NCBI RefSeq assembly: GCF_905147045.1
Contig: NC_065918.1
Span: 9,486,001 to 9,550,000 of the forward strand
Origin: Nymphalis io
Lineage: Eukaryota > Arthropoda > Insecta > Lepidoptera > Nymphalidae
DNA: 64,000 bases
Reading direction: 5' to 3'
Every line of letters begins with the position of its first letter. Position 1 is the first letter of the stretch. A program made the translations under genes and the position numbers. Shown here piece by piece: positions 61,736 through 64,000 of the stretch. The notes beneath the pieces are model-generated. The model searched no databases and was not told the origin of the DNA. It was given only the letters and a program-made list of their open reading frames with translations.

Positions 61736-63239
61736 CATCCGCTTATATAATGATATGTATGTGTATACCTTTATAGAAGTTGAAATTAAACACCTGGTCT
61801 ACTTGGAGTGTAAATCAAATCGTTCCCCCACTACCTCATTCAGTGAGCAGAAATAATCTAATTTTGTTACCGAATTCGTGTGCATTAAGAACCATGTGCA
61901 CGTGCTCCGCATTATTTAATTGAATGATAATTATGTATTTACAAAGTTTAATATTGTTTTAATTTTTAATTTTAAATGTACATATATTATGAAATATTTT
62001 TCTCCCGTTTCGAAATAAGTTAGTCATTCTGAGCGTGGTCAAGTAGAGCCTAAAAACTACATACGCGCCGTGATAAATATATAAACACTATCACTATAAA
62101 AATAACAGTATTTAACGGTTAGCAAAACTTTATTTAAACTAAGTTTAGTATAAAAGAAAGAAAAGTACTAAAGCGTAGTATATATTCAGTATATAGCTAC
62201 TCCCAGTCGATTACACTAGCATTGATAACTTACTAAGCTATTTTGGCTCGAGAAAAATACCTTGTATGTATCATCAACTAATTAGTTGTATAACAAATAC
62301 TAAATACTTACAGAATCTCGAGAGTTAACTGCTGAAATAGTAGAAATGTTCGCCGAATAAACATTTTAAATCACATAAAAACAACTGAGCATAGAATAGG
62401 TCACGCGTTGGACACGCGCCCTTACAAATAATACTCAATTTCAACCGTATAAAATGCTCTAGCGCACGTTCTTTGGCAATAGTGAATGTTGGAAAGCCGA
62501 CAGGCCTTTCTAATGAGCGTGTGCCTTCCGGAGGGACTGCGAAACTTCATCCGATGAAGGACCCCCACTGTGGATCACATTCATCTCTAAAAGCGACGAA
62601 CGTCCTCTTATAAATAATTTGTTCGAGTTGAAATGATAATGATTAATTAAAAAATTAATTATTTTAACACTTTTCTTCGTTATAATTGTTTTTATGTTAC
62701 CATGCTCGTTCAAATGTATACGTTTCGAAACTTTGTTTGTGTTGGTGAATATCTGTAGTTGCAATCGCTTCGCCTCGTGTTATCTTTCCACGCGGTTGCG
62801 CGAATCGCTGATTTTTACTGTCGCCTCGAATGAGATCGAAATAATATTTTCTATAAGCTTATCACTTAAGTAAGCTGTTTAAATTGATCAATATTCATTA
62901 CAAGGTTACTATTTTAGATTATTATTATATTAGGATACTGAATAAAAAATCATAAATGGGAAAAATATAATTAATCAACATGAGTTTACATCGTGAATCC
63001 CACATTAAGTGCACGTAGATTATCATTTGACCAATACTACCATTAACCTCTCAAACCCTGCTAAATAGCTTGTTTATGTTGATCGAATCACATATCACTC
63101 ACGATCGCGTCTATTCTATTAGGCCTTTGATAATCCGCCCCTATTTGCAATGGGATCCGATTACATGGCCCAAAAGGAGTTTATGGACAAAAAATAGTAA
63201 AAACCGCTATAATAGACACGTGGCGAAAAATAATAAAGT

Positions 63240-63370
63240 TGGCAAAGAGGTTAGTAATGAAGAGAGGCGCGTGACCCGGCGCGTGCGTCGGCCGTGCGTA
63301 GTCATTAGTGCACGCGGGTGCGCGACCACACGGTACACGGGGCCGCCGAGACCACGCTGCGTTTATTCTG
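63240..63370. promoter_or_regulatory. CpG-dense block, candidate regulatory element or promoter
   Basis: High density of CpG between 63267 and 63360 with TCATTAGTGCACGCG and GGGGCCGCCGAGACCACGC. Frames on both strands are open because of composition. It lies 17 kb downstream of the apterous stop, so the target gene is uncertain. Confidence 0.3.
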
Positions 63371-64000
63371 TCGAACACCAGTTATATAGGTACCATTCTG
63401 TACTGTAGTATGTTCTATTGAACTATAAAAAATTTATACATATCCATAAATTAACTCAGTTACAGGAAAAGTTCTAAAGTTTGTTTACCTTTGAATTTTA
63501 TAATGTTGAATATCATTTATAAAGTCTATTGTTTGTATGTAGATAGAATAAGTGGCGATTGTAATCTTTTACACTAGTGTACTTTATTCCGAGATAGATA
63601 AACGAATGGACATTTTGTTACTAAGCTCCGGAATTATCGGTTCTTAGCCATCTAAAAAAAGGTATAAGTGTTATAAGTGATGATGACAGTTCGCTTCGAA
63701 ATTCATTCACATGGAATATGATAAAAATGTCTTAGGTCAAGATAACACCTTTCATAGAAACAAAGGACAGGTGTCGAAGGCGCTATCTCAATTTTTTCCA
63801 TAGTTTATCGTAAACAATAAACAAAAGTGTCATTTATAATCATTTTAAGCCAAGTATTACATTTGTTTTTTTAATTTATTTATTTACAATAAAATTAATT
63901 AAAAACCTATAGTTTTATATGGTAATATTATTAGTGTATAGTTTTCCTGTAATGATTTATGTAAATATAAAATTTATTACTATTTTTAAAACAAATAATA

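Larger units (their letters stand above)
60320..64000. other. Gene-poor DNA with CpG-richer blocks at the right edge
   Basis: AT-rich, with blocks at 61080-61125 (TGTTTGCGTGGGTGAGGTCA), 62450-62580, 62755-62840 and 63240-63370. The last (CGTGACCCGGCGCGTGCGTC, GGGTGCGCGACCACACGG) is the most CpG-dense. They could be distal elements of apterous or belong to a gene beyond the window. No exon was recognised. Confidence 0.45.

Noticed and set aside
62510..62764. 84-codon minus-strand frame
   Set aside because: The C-terminal part looks non-random, but I recognise no family and see no exon signals that would support it.

Overview
The window is AT-rich animal nuclear DNA from a lepidopteran, most likely a nymphalid butterfly. 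It has spliced exons with GT/AG junctions, very large introns, long TA microsatellites, and dispersed repeats typical of Lepidoptera, including two near-complete tRNA-headed SINEs that I recognise as Metulj-like. It is not bacterial, and it contains no operon, CRISPR array or rRNA.

I can support one protein-coding gene: an apterous-class LIM-homeobox transcription factor on the + strand. Five coding exons are visible (232-554, 28172-28345, 28488-28744, 38558-38760, 45995-46201). They join in frame to 387 codons plus stop. They encode LIM domain 1, LIM domain 2, a proline-rich linker ending in a basic AT-hook-like patch, and a homeodomain split between its residues 46 and 47. A 54-residue tail rich in Ser, Pro, Met and Gly follows. 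The initiator exon and promoter lie to the left of the window. The introns are about 27.6 kb, 142 bp, 9.8 kb and 7.2 kb. In insects Apterous specifies dorsal wing identity with the LIM cofactor Chip/LDB, and Lepidoptera carry two paralogues (apA, apB). The N-terminal QQS-R-L segment and the C-terminal HSP/GGP segment resemble Drosophila Ap, which leans towards apA, but this is not proven.

The introns are mostly AT-rich, with at least fifteen discrete GC-richer, non-repetitive blocks. Several hold dense transcription-factor-like motifs: CRE with NRF1, SOX clusters, a forkhead pair, TEAD with TCF, TAAT cores, CTCF-like sites, and a GC-box with CCAAT boxes. I read these as candidate cis-regulatory elements of a developmental selector gene; they need conservation or chromatin data. 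Intron 4 (7.2 kb) is the densest.

Downstream of the stop there is a 3' UTR with candidate poly(A) signals near 46.65, 46.85 and 47.2 kb. About 17 kb of gene-poor DNA follows, with a decayed mariner (48.97-49.95 kb), Metulj SINEs (50.5 and 60.2 kb), another tRNA-derived SINE (52.3-52.7 and 55.6 kb), and an R1-like LINE 3' end nested in an older repeat with a clean 15-bp target-site duplication (58.0-58.9 kb). No second gene is visible; GC-rich blocks at 62.4-63.4 kb may belong to one further right.

The most unusual structural signal is a set of perfect or near-perfect short inverted duplications. At three places they occur as two back-to-back hairpins (9.68-9.79, 21.53-21.71 and 49.24-49.33 kb); single ones lie at 5.23, 36.03 and 39.1 kb.
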